Source: Amycolatopsis lurida | GTDB taxonomy: Bacteria; Actinomycetota; Actinomycetes; Mycobacteriales; Pseudonocardiaceae | DNA length: 64,000 nucleotides | Direction of reading: 5' to 3' | Assembly: GCF_900105055.1 (NCBI RefSeq) | Contig: NZ_FNTA01000004.1 | Span: 4,681,501 to 4,745,500, forward strand | Shown here: piece by piece, positions 15,276 through 23,510 of the stretch | Numbering within the stretch: position 1 is the stretch's first letter | Layout: each line of letters opens with the position of its first letter | Program-made: the position numbers and the translations under genes | The notes under the pieces: model-generated | Seen by the model: the letters and a program-made list of their open reading frames with translations, nothing else | What the model was told of the DNA's origin: nothing | The model's database searches: none

Positions 15276-17282
15276 ATGACCGGGGTGGGTGACGACTCGC
15301 GCGGCCGCCTTGCGGGTAGGCCGTGGCTTGTCGTCGGCTTGGTTCTCGCGGTCGGCGCGACTCTCGCATTGGTGCTTTCCGACGACCTCCGCTACTTGCG
15401 TCTGGGGATCGTCGCGGCGCTGTGGGCCGCCTTGATCGGTGCGTTCCTGGCGGTCCGCTACCGCAAGCACGTGTCACAGAGCGAGGACGCCGTCGCCGAG
15501 GCACAGGCCGTCTACGAGCTGGAGCTGGAACGCGAGATCGCCGCCCGCCGCGAGTTCGAGCTCGAGATCGAGGCGGAGACCCGGCAGGCCGCCGAGAGTC
15601 GCTCCCAGGAAGAGCTCGAAGCGCTCAGAGCCGAGGTGAGCGCTCTGCGTGAGAGCCTCCAGTCGCTCTTCGGTGGCGAGGTCCTCCTCGAACGCGTCGC
15701 GCTCACCGCGCAGGCCACCCGGATGCGGTCCCTCGACAACAAGCAGCTGATGAGCGCGGGGTCCGAGAACGGCAACGGCAAACCCCAGCTCATGGCGGCC
15801 AAGAGCACCACGATCGACGTCGACGAGCGTGAGCGCGACCGCCCGACCGAGATGATCGACCGCATCCTCGAACCCGCCTCCGCGCGGGCCGGGACGCCGC
15901 CCGCCGCCCGCCGTAAACCGGCGAACGGCCAGGTCAACGGCACCAACGGCTACGGCCAGAACAATCAGGTCCAGCGGCCGAAGCCGGTCGACGAGTCGAC
16001 TCGCCGCAGTATGCGCAAGGCGGACGCCCGCGCCTCGAAGGCGGCCGAAGCGCTCGCCGCCGAAGCCGCCCGTCGCGAGCGGATGGAGCTGTCGAACCCC
16101 GGCATGTCGCCCGCCGAGATCTCCCGGCCGATGCCGAGGGTCGACCCGCAGCGCAAGACCCCGCCACCGGTGACTCCGGCCGAGGTGTCCCGCCCGTCCA
16201 TGCCGGGTGTGTCGCGCTCGGAGGTCTCGCAGCCCTCGATGCCCACCGTCGCCCGGCAGCCCCAGCGCAACGAACCGCCCCGTCGCCCGCAGCAGCCTTC
16301 GCTGCAGCAGCGGCTCGACGCCGGCACCGTGCAGCGTCCTCCCGCGCCGCGGCCCGAAGAGCAGACCCGGAAGCAGACGCCGCCGGTGAAGCCCCCTGCG
16401 CAGGCGAAGCCGGTCAAGAAGGTCGAGCCGGACCGTCCCCGCCCGAACCGCGAGCTCGGCCTGACCCGTCCCGGTATGAAGCCGGTCGAGCGGTCCCGGC
16501 CCGCCGGTGGCACGCCGCTGCCCGCGAACAAGCCCGCCGCGCCGGAGCCGATGGAGGCCACCGGCGAGTGGAAGCCGTCGTGGACGCAGGAGCGCCCGGT
16601 CTCCGACCTGAGCGCCGCGTTCCCCAGGAAGGACGACTTCCAGGACCGGCTGCGTCCCACGCCGCCGGCGAAACCCCAGCAGCCCCAGCCCTCGGTCTCC
16701 CTGCCCCGGCCGGAACCGCGCCCCGAGCCGAGGCCGGAGCCGCGCCGTGAGCCGGAGCCGCCGACCCCGCCGTCGATCCCGGCCGTCTCCGAGCCGCCTC
16801 GCCGGGCCGAGCCCGTGCGGAAGCCGGAGCCGGAGCCGGTGCGCCGTCCGGCGGCCGAGGCGCCGTCGCGGCACAGCTCGCCGCCCGCCGAGGAGCCGCC
16901 CGCGGTCAACCCGACGTTGCCCGAAGAGATCCGCCTGGCGCAGAACGGCGGCGGCGGCGGTCGCCGTCGCCGCGCGGCGGAAGACTCCTCGGTTTCGCTC
17001 ACCCCGGCCCCGAACGTTCCCGAGCCCACCGGTGGCGGCCGTCGCCGTCGTCCGGACGGGGAGCCCCCGGCGTGGCAGAGCACCGAGTCCACCGGCGGCC
17101 GTCACGGCGGCAGGCGGGCGAAGCCGGACGACGAGACGCCGTCCCGCAACGGGTCTTCGCACAGCCGTCCGGAGACCTCCGAGGCGGGTTCCCACGCGTC
17201 CGGCCGGTCGGTGATGGATCTGCTCGCCGCCAACGGCGCGAACGAGTCCACTCCGCGGCGCAGGCGGCGTGCCGAAGACTGA
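15276..17282 (+). CDS. membrane-anchored Pro-rich protein (DUF6779 type)
   Basis: A 668-residue protein. Two membrane helices lie close together (about residues 15-34 and 41-60), followed by a charged coiled-coil (about 65-130, rich in Glu and Arg) and then a very long disordered region rich in Pro, Arg and Glu with short repeats such as PEPRPEPR and the recurring EVSRPSMP. A conserved counterpart stands between DUF3180 and the pantothenate genes in related actinobacteria. No enzymatic motif is seen; a cytoplasmic scaffold anchored to the membrane is a possibility. The ATG at 15276 is used; a GTG at 15267 sits closer to the agaagg ribosome binding site and could be the true start. Confidence 0.72.
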   Translation: MTGVGDDSRGRLAGRPWLVVGLVLAVGATLALVLSDDLRYLRLGIVAALWAALIGAFLAVRYRKHVSQSEDAVAEAQAVYELELEREIAARREFELEIEAETRQAAESRSQEELEALRAEVSALRESLQSLFGGEVLLERVALTAQATRMRSLDNKQLMSAGSENGNGKPQLMAAKSTTIDVDERERDRPTEMIDRILEPASARAGTPPAARRKPANGQVNGTNGYGQNNQVQRPKPVDESTRRSMRKADARASKAAEALAAEAARRERMELSNPGMSPAEISRPMPRVDPQRKTPPPVTPAEVSRPSMPGVSRSEVSQPSMPTVARQPQRNEPPRRPQQPSLQQRLDAGTVQRPPAPRPEEQTRKQTPPVKPPAQAKPVKKVEPDRPRPNRELGLTRPGMKPVERSRPAGGTPLPANKPAAPEPMEATGEWKPSWTQERPVSDLSAAFPRKDDFQDRLRPTPPAKPQQPQPSVSLPRPEPRPEPRPEPRREPEPPTPPSIPAVSEPPRRAEPVRKPEPEPVRRPAAEAPSRHSSPPAEEPPAVNPTLPEEIRLAQNGGGGGRRRRAAEDSSVSLTPAPNVPEPTGGGRRRRPDGEPPAWQSTESTGGRHGGRRAKPDDETPSRNGSSHSRPETSEAGSHASGRSVMDLLAANGANESTPRRRRRAED

Positions 17283-17405
17283 CCGTATCCGGATAGGTGA
17301 ACCCGTAGTGAAAACGACGCGGTGTTCACGCGTGTGGCCGGTACTGTGTCGGACTTCCGCTCCACGTCCCGCCCGTGTCCCGTACCGACGGTAGGGTGAC
17401 CCGCT

Positions 17406-18575
17406 GTGAGCGAGCCTTCCTCCCCGGCGCCCGGTCCCGACCGGATCCGCCGGTCCCGGTCGATCACCGTGCTGCTGCCGGTGCTCGGGCTGATCGCCGT
17501 CGCGCTGTGCGGACTGTTCGTCTTCGGCACGGTGACCGAAAAGGTCGGCCCGCTCGCGGTGGGGATCGGCGTGCTCGCGGCGCTGGTCCCGGTCGCCGTG
17601 GTGGTCACCGCGTTCCTGTGGGTCGACCGCTGGGAGCCCGAACCGCCGAAGCTTCTGCTGCTGTCCTTCGTCTGGGGCGCGTGCGTCGCGACGATCATCG
17701 CGCTGCTGCTCAACAGCGGTGCCGAGGCCGTCGGTGATCTGCTGCTCGGCACCGGCGTCGGCGGCAAGATCAGCGGGCTGGTCTCCGCGCCGCTGGTCGA
17801 GGAGGCCGCGAAGGCCGCTTTCATCCTTTTGCTGTGGTGGCGCCGCCCGATCGAGTTCGACGGTGTCGTGGACGGCATCGTCTACGCCGGGTTCACCGCG
17901 GCGGGCTTCGCCTTCACCGAGAACATCTATTACTTCGGCCGCGCCTTCGCCGAGCACGGCTTCGGCGACGGAACGAGCGCCGGTGTGCTCGCGGCGTTCT
18001 TCCTGCGCGGCGTGCTTTCGCCGTTCACCCATCCGTTGTTCGCCGTGATGACCGGGATCGGGCTCGGTGTCGCCGCGAGCAGCAAGGTGCGCTCGCTGCG
18101 GATCCTGGCGCCCATCGGCGGCTACGTCGTCGCGGTGCTGCTGCACGCGCTGTGGAACGGCGCCGCGCTGCTCGGCGGCGCGAAGACCTTCCTGAACGTC
18201 TACTTCCTGATCATGGTGCCGCTGTTCATCGGCGTGTTCTCGGTGGTGGTCATGCAGCGGCGCCGTGAGCAGCGGATCGTCGCGGCGGCCCTGCCGATGA
18301 TGGTCGACGCACGCTGGATCGCCCCGTCCGAGGTCACGCTGCTGGCCAGTCTCTCCGGGCGGCGGTCGTGGCGGAAGCAGGCGCGGAAGCAGTCGGGACG
18401 GGAGGCGGCGAAGGCCGTCGCCCGCTACCAGGCCAGTGTGACCGAGCTCGCGTTCCTTCGGCGCGGACGGAAGCTCACCGACGACGCGAAACAGCGGCAA
18501 CGTGAACTGCTCCAGGTGCTCAAGACGTCACGGGCCGACGCCGTGCGGCTGGCCGACGGCGCGCCGCGCGGGTGA
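17406..18575 (+). CDS. PrsW-family intramembrane metalloprotease-like protein
   Basis: A 389-residue integral membrane protein with about eight helices. It carries the family signature EExxK (residues 132-136 in LVEEAAKAA) and a downstream FTEN segment with Glu172-Asn173 before IYYF, plus conserved histidines in later helices (FTHPLF, LLHALWN). PrsW in Bacillus subtilis cleaves the anti-sigma factor RsiW; the target here is unknown, though neighbouring signalling by regulated proteolysis is plausible. The C-terminal 110 residues are soluble and basic. The GTG start is followed by a Pro-rich leader. A small hairpin (gtgacca/tggtcac) lies at the stop codon. Confidence 0.82.
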   Translation: MSEPSSPAPGPDRIRRSRSITVLLPVLGLIAVALCGLFVFGTVTEKVGPLAVGIGVLAALVPVAVVVTAFLWVDRWEPEPPKLLLLSFVWGACVATIIALLLNSGAEAVGDLLLGTGVGGKISGLVSAPLVEEAAKAAFILLLWWRRPIEFDGVVDGIVYAGFTAAGFAFTENIYYFGRAFAEHGFGDGTSAGVLAAFFLRGVLSPFTHPLFAVMTGIGLGVAASSKVRSLRILAPIGGYVVAVLLHALWNGAALLGGAKTFLNVYFLIMVPLFIGVFSVVVMQRRREQRIVAAALPMMVDARWIAPSEVTLLASLSGRRSWRKQARKQSGREAAKAVARYQASVTELAFLRRGRKLTDDAKQRQRELLQVLKTSRADAVRLADGAPRG

Positions 18576-18722
18576 CCACTGTCAGGTGAAGCTGGTCACG
18601 GGGGCCGGTTCAGACGTGGACCGGAGGGTTACTCTCGCGCCGTCGTCTGGTACCCGCGACCGCAGAGCGGGACTGGAACGAGTTGAGGAGTTTTCGACCA
18701 TGAGCGTCCACTGGCGCACGCC

Positions 18723-19637
18723 ATGATGAGGCCCGCTCGCCTGGCCGTCGGCGTCGTTTCCGCGGGGCGCGTCGGCAGTGTCGTCGGCGCCGCGCTCTCC
18801 AGGGCCGGGCATACGGTCGTCGCCGCTTCGGGCCTCTCCAACGCGTCGGTGCGCCGGGCGGAGCAATTGCTCCCCGACGTGCCCCTCCTGCCGCCCGACG
18901 AGGTCGCCCGCCGCGCCGACCTGGTCCTCCTCGCCCTTCCGGACGACGCGCTCGCCGGGATGGTGCACGGTTTCGTCGCCACCGGATCCCTCCGGCCGGG
19001 GCAGATCGTCGTGCACACCTCCGGCGCGCACGGTATCGACGTCCTCGCGCCCGCCGCCGAGGCCGGGGCGCTGCCGCTGGCCCTGCACCCCGTGATGACC
19101 TTCACCGGCCGCGCCGAAGACCTCGACAGGCTGGCCACCTGCAGCATCGGTGTCACGGCGACAGAGGGTGACGAAGCGGCGTGGAACGTCGGCGAGGCGC
19201 TGACCGTGGAGATGGGCGCGGAGCCCGTCCGGGTCCCTGACGAGGCGCGAGCGCTCTATCACGCGGCGTTGGCCCACGGCGCGAACCACCTGATGACACT
19301 GGTCGCCGACTGCGCGGAACTGTTGCGGGAGGCGGGAATCGCCCAGCCCGAACGCCTGGTGGCTCCGTTGTTGTCGGCGGCGTTGGATAATGTTCTCCGA
19401 CACGGGGACCGGGCGCTGACCGGGCCGGTGGCCCGTGGTGATCTCGGCACCGTGCGTAAGCATCTCGCGGTGCTGGCCGAACGTGGCCCCGACATCGCCC
19501 CGAGCTACCGCGCGCTGGCCAAGCGCACGCTGGCGCGCGGCGACGCCGCCGGGCTCCTGGACGCTTCGGCCGCCGCCGAGCTCACCGAACTCCTGAGTGA
19601 TCCCGCAGATCCCGCCGAAGGGCAGCAAAACCAGTGA
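18723..19637 (+). CDS. Rossmann-fold plus DUF2520 dehydrogenase-like protein
   Basis: A 304-residue protein with an N-terminal NAD(P)-binding Rossmann fold (LAVGVVSAGRVGSVVGAAL) and a helical C-terminal DUF2520 domain (DEARALYHAALAHGANHL). This layout resembles 6-phosphogluconate dehydrogenase-like and ketopantoate reductase-like enzymes. It overlaps panC by four bases and heads the panC-panD-coaX run, so a role in pantoate supply, for example as the ketopantoate reductase, is a fair hypothesis; panE and panB are not in the window. Motifs are visible, substrate is inferred from the operon. Two ATG codons in tandem start the gene. Confidence 0.83.
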   Translation: MMRPARLAVGVVSAGRVGSVVGAALSRAGHTVVAASGLSNASVRRAEQLLPDVPLLPPDEVARRADLVLLALPDDALAGMVHGFVATGSLRPGQIVVHTSGAHGIDVLAPAAEAGALPLALHPVMTFTGRAEDLDRLATCSIGVTATEGDEAAWNVGEALTVEMGAEPVRVPDEARALYHAALAHGANHLMTLVADCAELLREAGIAQPERLVAPLLSAALDNVLRHGDRALTGPVARGDLGTVRKHLAVLAERGPDIAPSYRALAKRTLARGDAAGLLDASAAAELTELLSDPADPAEGQQNQ

Positions 19638-20542
19638 CCACACCGAAATTCGCCCGAGGCACGCTGCACACCTTCCAGCCGCCCGAGCAGGTCAGCCAGG
19701 TGACGCGTGCCCTGCACGGCGTCGGCCGCAAGGTCGCGCTCGTGCCCACGATGGGCGCCCTGCACGCGGGTCACCGCGAGCTGATCCGCCGGGCGAAGCG
19801 GCTGCCGAACACGGTCGTCGCGACGTCGATCTTCGTGAATCCCCTGCAGTTCGGGGAGGGCGAGGACTTCGAGGCGTACCCGCGTCCGCTGGACAAGGAC
19901 CTCGAGGTGCTCAAGGAGGACGGCGTCGAGTTGGGCTTCCTGCCCAAGGCGTCGGATCTGTATCCCGAGGGGGCCACTGTCACGGTGCATCCCGGTGCGC
20001 TCGGCGACGAGCTGGAAGGCGCGGTGCGGCCGGGGCATTTCGCCGGCGTGCTGACCGTGGTGGCGAAACTGTTCAACATCGTGCGGCCGGACTACGCCTT
20101 CTTCGGGGAGAAGGACTACCAGCAGCTGGTGTTGATCAAGAAGATGGTGCGTGACCTGAACTTCGACACCCGCGTCATCGGGGTGCCGACGGTCCGGGAA
20201 CGCGACGGGCTGGCGTTGTCCTCGCGCAACGTCTACCTGACTCCTGAACAGCGCGAGGACGCGATCGTGTTGTCGGCGGCACTCACCGCGGGTGCCTTCG
20301 TCGGACGCGACGGCGCGGAAGCCGTGCTGGCGACCGCCAGGCAGACCCTCGCCGCGCGTCCCGCGGTCGAGGTCGATTATCTGGAATTGAGGGGAACCGA
20401 CCTCGGGCCCGCGCCCGTGGACGGTGAGGCGCGGTTGATGATCGCGGCCAGGGTGGGGAGTACCCGGCTGATCGACAACGTCCCGGTGGTGCTCGGCGCC
20501 GCCGCCGACCATCCGGAACACGCGCTGGACGCAGGGGAATAG
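19634..20542 (+). CDS. panC: pantoate--beta-alanine ligase (pantothenate synthetase)
   Basis: PanC joins pantoate and beta-alanine with ATP to form pantothenate. The HIGH-like nucleotide-binding motif is in PTMGALHAGHREL, the pantoate-binding segment in SIFVNPLQFGEGEDF, and the second ATP loop near FFGEKDYQQL and GLALSSRN. At 302 residues it matches the family. The GTG start overlaps the preceding gene's stop (GTGA). Its product needs beta-alanine made by PanD, encoded 12 bases downstream. Confidence 0.95.
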   Translation: MTTPKFARGTLHTFQPPEQVSQVTRALHGVGRKVALVPTMGALHAGHRELIRRAKRLPNTVVATSIFVNPLQFGEGEDFEAYPRPLDKDLEVLKEDGVELGFLPKASDLYPEGATVTVHPGALGDELEGAVRPGHFAGVLTVVAKLFNIVRPDYAFFGEKDYQQLVLIKKMVRDLNFDTRVIGVPTVRERDGLALSSRNVYLTPEQREDAIVLSAALTAGAFVGRDGAEAVLATARQTLAARPAVEVDYLELRGTDLGPAPVDGEARLMIAARVGSTRLIDNVPVVLGAAADHPEHALDAGE

Positions 20543-20554
20543 GGAGAGTCCACC

Positions 20555-21049
20555 ATGTACCGCACGATGCTGAAATCGAAGATCCACCGGGCGACGGTCA
20601 CCCAGGCCGATCTCCACTACGTCGGTTCGGTGACCGTCGACGAGGACCTGATGGACGCGGCGGATCTGCTGCCGGGCGAACAGGTGTCCATTGTGGACGT
20701 CACCAACGGCGCGCGGCTCGAAACGTACGTGATCGCGGGCGAACGCGGCAGCGGGGTGCTCGGCATCAACGGTGCCGCGGCGCATCTGGTGCACCCGGGC
20801 GATCTGGTGATCCTGATTTCGTACGCGCAGATGGAGAACGCCGAGGCGGCCGCGTTCCGGCCGCGGGTCGTCTTCGTCGACGCGGACAACCGGATCGTCG
20901 AGAAGGGCGCCAACCCCGGGCACGCGCCGGAGGGTTCCGGTCTGCTGAGCGGCACCGTGACGCTGGCCGACGACGACACGATGACCTTCCCGGTCGCCGA
21001 AACCGCCGACGCCCGCCGTCTCGACGCGCTGCTGCACGCCGAAAGCTGA
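20555..21049 (+). CDS. panD: aspartate 1-decarboxylase proenzyme
   Basis: PanD makes beta-alanine from aspartate using a pyruvoyl group formed by self-cleavage. The cleavage site Gly24-Ser25 is in the canonical position (HYVGSVTVD), Lys9 and Tyr22 of the active site are present, and TNGARLETY is intact. The protein has 164 residues, about 25 to 40 more than E. coli or mycobacterial PanD; the extra residues form a C-terminal tail. ATG start with agggagag upstream. Part of the panC-panD-coaX operon. Confidence 0.95.
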   Translation: MYRTMLKSKIHRATVTQADLHYVGSVTVDEDLMDAADLLPGEQVSIVDVTNGARLETYVIAGERGSGVLGINGAAAHLVHPGDLVILISYAQMENAEAAAFRPRVVFVDADNRIVEKGANPGHAPEGSGLLSGTVTLADDDTMTFPVAETADARRLDALLHAES

Positions 21050-21053
21050 GCCC

Positions 21054-21833
21054 TTGCTGCTCACGGTCGACGTCGGCAACACCAATATCGTGCTCGGGCT
21101 GTACTCCGGGCAAGAGCTGATTGGTGACTGGCGCATGCGCACCGACGCGCGTATGACCGCCGACGAACTCGCGTTGACCATGCGCGGCCTGCTCGGCTCC
21201 CACGCGGACGCGATCACCGGGATCAGCGCGCTGTCCACGGTTCCCGCCGTGCTGCGGGAGCTGCGAGTCATGCTTTCGCGGTATTACGACAAAGTGCCGA
21301 AGATCGTCGTCGAGCCAGGGGTGCGCACCGGCGTGCCGCTCCTGGTCGACAACCCCAGGGAGGTGGGCGCGGACAGGCTGGTGAACACCCTCGCCGCGCA
21401 CCATCTGCACCCCTCCACCGCTTGTGTGGTGGTGGATTTCGGGACTTCGACCAATGTGGACGCCATCTCCGCCAAGGGCGAGTTCCTCGGCGGTGCCTTC
21501 GCGCCCGGCATCGAGATCTCGGTCGACGCGCTGGCCGCGCGGGCCGCGGCGCTGCGCAAAGTCGAACTGGTGCCGCCGCGGTCGGTGATCGGGAAGAACA
21601 CCGTGGAATGCCTGCAATCCGGCATCCTCTACGGTTTCGCCGGCCAGGTCGACGGCCTGGTGAAGCGGATCAAGCGCGAGCTTTCGCCCGGCGGGGCGGA
21701 GCCGGTCGCGGTGATCGCGACGGGCGGCCTCGCGCCCCTGGTGCTGGAGGAGTCCGAGACGATCACCGAGCACGTCCCGGATCTGACGTTGCTGGGCCTG
21801 CGGCTGGTCTACGAGCGCAACCACCGCGTTTAG
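21054..21833 (+). CDS. coaX: type III pantothenate kinase
   Basis: CoaX phosphorylates pantothenate, the first step of coenzyme A synthesis; type III kinases are insensitive to CoA feedback and belong to the ASKHA fold. Motifs: DVGNTN at the N-terminus (phosphate 1), VDFGTSTNVD in the middle (phosphate 2) and GGLAPLV near the end (adenosine). Length 259 is typical. A TTG start four bases after the panD stop suggests translational coupling with panD. It ends the pantothenate operon, directly in a strong bidirectional hairpin. Confidence 0.93.
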   Translation: MLLTVDVGNTNIVLGLYSGQELIGDWRMRTDARMTADELALTMRGLLGSHADAITGISALSTVPAVLRELRVMLSRYYDKVPKIVVEPGVRTGVPLLVDNPREVGADRLVNTLAAHHLHPSTACVVVDFGTSTNVDAISAKGEFLGGAFAPGIEISVDALAARAAALRKVELVPPRSVIGKNTVECLQSGILYGFAGQVDGLVKRIKRELSPGGAEPVAVIATGGLAPLVLEESETITEHVPDLTLLGLRLVYERNHRV

Positions 21834-21882
21834 TCCTCTGGATGCGGTAGTTGCACACGCAAGGACCGCATCGAGAGGACTA
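21831..21882. terminator. bidirectional terminator hairpin after coaX
   Basis: An 18-base inverted repeat (21831-21848 and 21865-21882) with one mismatch and a 16-base loop overlaps both the coaX stop codon and the stop codon of the convergent methyltransferase gene. It contains gatgcggt and accgcatc with outer arms tagtcctct and agaggacta, the same vocabulary as repeats at 13.4 kb and 44.8-45.1 kb. Confidence 0.78.
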
Positions 21883-22644
21883 ATTCCGACGGGAAGCGAC
21901 CATCAACACCCGACGCGTCATCAGATCCTGGTTCCGCAACGTCTGTTCGAGGCTTGCCCGCAGCTGAGCCGGATCCTGCCCCGATTCCTCGGCCAATTCC
22001 TCAACCCGCGCGAGCGAGAGCTCCATGGTCCGCCGCTGCCGCGCCCGCCAGTCCGGCGTTTCCTCGTAGGAGAGGACGTCGAATCCCGCCGCTTCCAGCA
22101 GCGGCCGGTGGTCGGCCACCTGGGGCGGCCGGTTCACCGGCTGCCCGTCGAAGTCCCAGGTCGTGACGAGCAGCCGTCCGCCAGGCACGAGGATCCGCGC
22201 GAACTCCTCGCAGGCACGCCGCTTGTCGGGCGCGAACAGCAGCGCGTCGACGCTCATCACCGCCTCGAACGACGCGTCGTCCAAGCCGGTGTCCTGGAAA
22301 TCGCCGACCAGGAATTCGGTCGCTTCGACGTCCATCACCTCCGCGCGTCGCCGCGCCGACGCCAGTGCCGTCTCCGCGATGTCGACGCCGGTGAGCGTCG
22401 CGTAGGTCCGCGCGGCGACCCACAGTCCGGGACCGCCGCGCCCGCAGCCGATGTCGGCCAGCCGCCCGCCCGGTTCGAGCCGCGCTTCCCCCGCGATGCG
22501 GCGCAGGTCCGTCCGGGTCACGAAGCTGTAGGTGTCCAGCTCGGCGGGGTACTCGTCGCCGTACACCTCGGCCCAGATCCGCGCGGACACCGCCGACGCG
22601 GGAGCGCCGAATGTCGTCGTGAACGCCGCCTTCCAGTCGGTCAT
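21880..22644 (-). CDS. class I SAM-dependent methyltransferase
   Basis: A 254-residue methyltransferase with the SAM-binding motif I in LADIGCGRGGPG, an acidic end of strand 2 in TGVDIAETAL, and the motif around FEAVMSVDALLFAPD. The long N-terminal part and a helical tail suggest a small-molecule substrate, which cannot be named. Its ATG overlaps the stop of the upstream methyltransferase gene by four bases, so both are made from one minus-strand transcript that converges on coaX. Confidence 0.8.
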   Translation of the reverse strand: MTDWKAAFTTTFGAPASAVSARIWAEVYGDEYPAELDTYSFVTRTDLRRIAGEARLEPGGRLADIGCGRGGPGLWVAARTYATLTGVDIAETALASARRRAEVMDVEATEFLVGDFQDTGLDDASFEAVMSVDALLFAPDKRRACEEFARILVPGGRLLVTTWDFDGQPVNRPPQVADHRPLLEAAGFDVLSYEETPDWRARQRRTMELSLARVEELAEESGQDPAQLRASLEQTLRNQDLMTRRVLMVASRRN

Positions 22645-23414
22645 CGCTTACGCGTCCGGAACACGGTGGTGGTGATCGGCAGGTCGAATTCCCCCGAGGC
22701 GGTTTCCGGGTTCCGGTCGAGGAATTCCCGCGCCGTGCGAAGTTTGGCTTCGCGTTCCTCCGCCGGGGCCACCAGCATGTGCGAATGGGTGGCGAGAGTC
22801 GCCACGAGGGTTTCCGCGGTCCTCGGCTGTCTGTGACCGAACGTCTTCTTCTCGAACGGCTCGAAGGCTTCGTGTTCCGGCAGCGATTCGTAGTCGCTCA
22901 GCCAGCGACGGCTCATCGAGGACTTGATCAAGCCGTTCAACTCGGCCAGCCACTCCACCGACTCGTCGTCGTGGTTCCACAGCGCGGCCACGACACCTCC
23001 CGGCTTCAGCACCCTGGCCATCTCCGGATACGCCCGGTCGAGGTCGAACCAGTGCACGGCCTGGCCGACGACCACGGCGTCCACGGAACCGTCGGGCAGC
23101 GGGATCTCCTCGGCCGTCCCGCTGAGCGGCGTCACGGAGGGGAGCGCCTTCTTCAGTTCCGCGAGCATCTTCTCGTCCGGCTCCACCGCGGTGACCTCGA
23201 CCCCCAGCGGGAGCAGCCCTTCGCTGACCTTGCCGGTCCCGGCCGCGAGGTCCAGTACCCGTTCCGGCGCGTGCCGGGCGCCGGCCAGCCCCCAGGCCAG
23301 TGCCTTTTCCGGATAATCCGGCCGATGCTCGGCATAGGCGGCGGCCCTCGCGCCGAACGAGGCGGCGCGGCGTGCGTGCAGTTCGGGTTCGATGCCAGGA
23401 GTGGATGAGTTCAC
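22641..23414 (-). CDS. class I SAM-dependent methyltransferase
   Basis: A 257-residue methyltransferase of the Methyltransf_11 type. Motif I is VLDLAAGTGKVSEGL, the SAM ribose-binding acidic residue is in VTAVEPDEKM, and VVVGQAVHWFDLD is a strong signature of a subgroup often annotated as trans-aconitate-like or general methyltransferases. The GTG start (VNSSTPGIEPELHARRAASFG) gives the family N-terminus; longer in-frame extension upstream lacks conserved residues. It lies back to back with lysS, 96 bases apart, and is coupled to the next methyltransferase. Substrate unknown. Confidence 0.8.
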   Translation of the reverse strand: MNSSTPGIEPELHARRAASFGARAAAYAEHRPDYPEKALAWGLAGARHAPERVLDLAAGTGKVSEGLLPLGVEVTAVEPDEKMLAELKKALPSVTPLSGTAEEIPLPDGSVDAVVVGQAVHWFDLDRAYPEMARVLKPGGVVAALWNHDDESVEWLAELNGLIKSSMSRRWLSDYESLPEHEAFEPFEKKTFGHRQPRTAETLVATLATHSHMLVAPAEEREAKLRTAREFLDRNPETASGEFDLPITTTVFRTRKR

Positions 23415-23510
23415 GGGATCCAGGTTAATGGAGAGAAAACCGGCCGGTCCGGACCCGGAAAAGGTAATCCGGTTGGCGTAGGGAACCGGCGGGTTCGTAC
23501 GCTGTGCGCC

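Noticed and set aside
18572..18599. Terminator after the PrsW-like gene (gtgacca and tggtcac)
   Set aside because: A seven-base stem with a 14-base loop and no U-rich tail is too weak to call.
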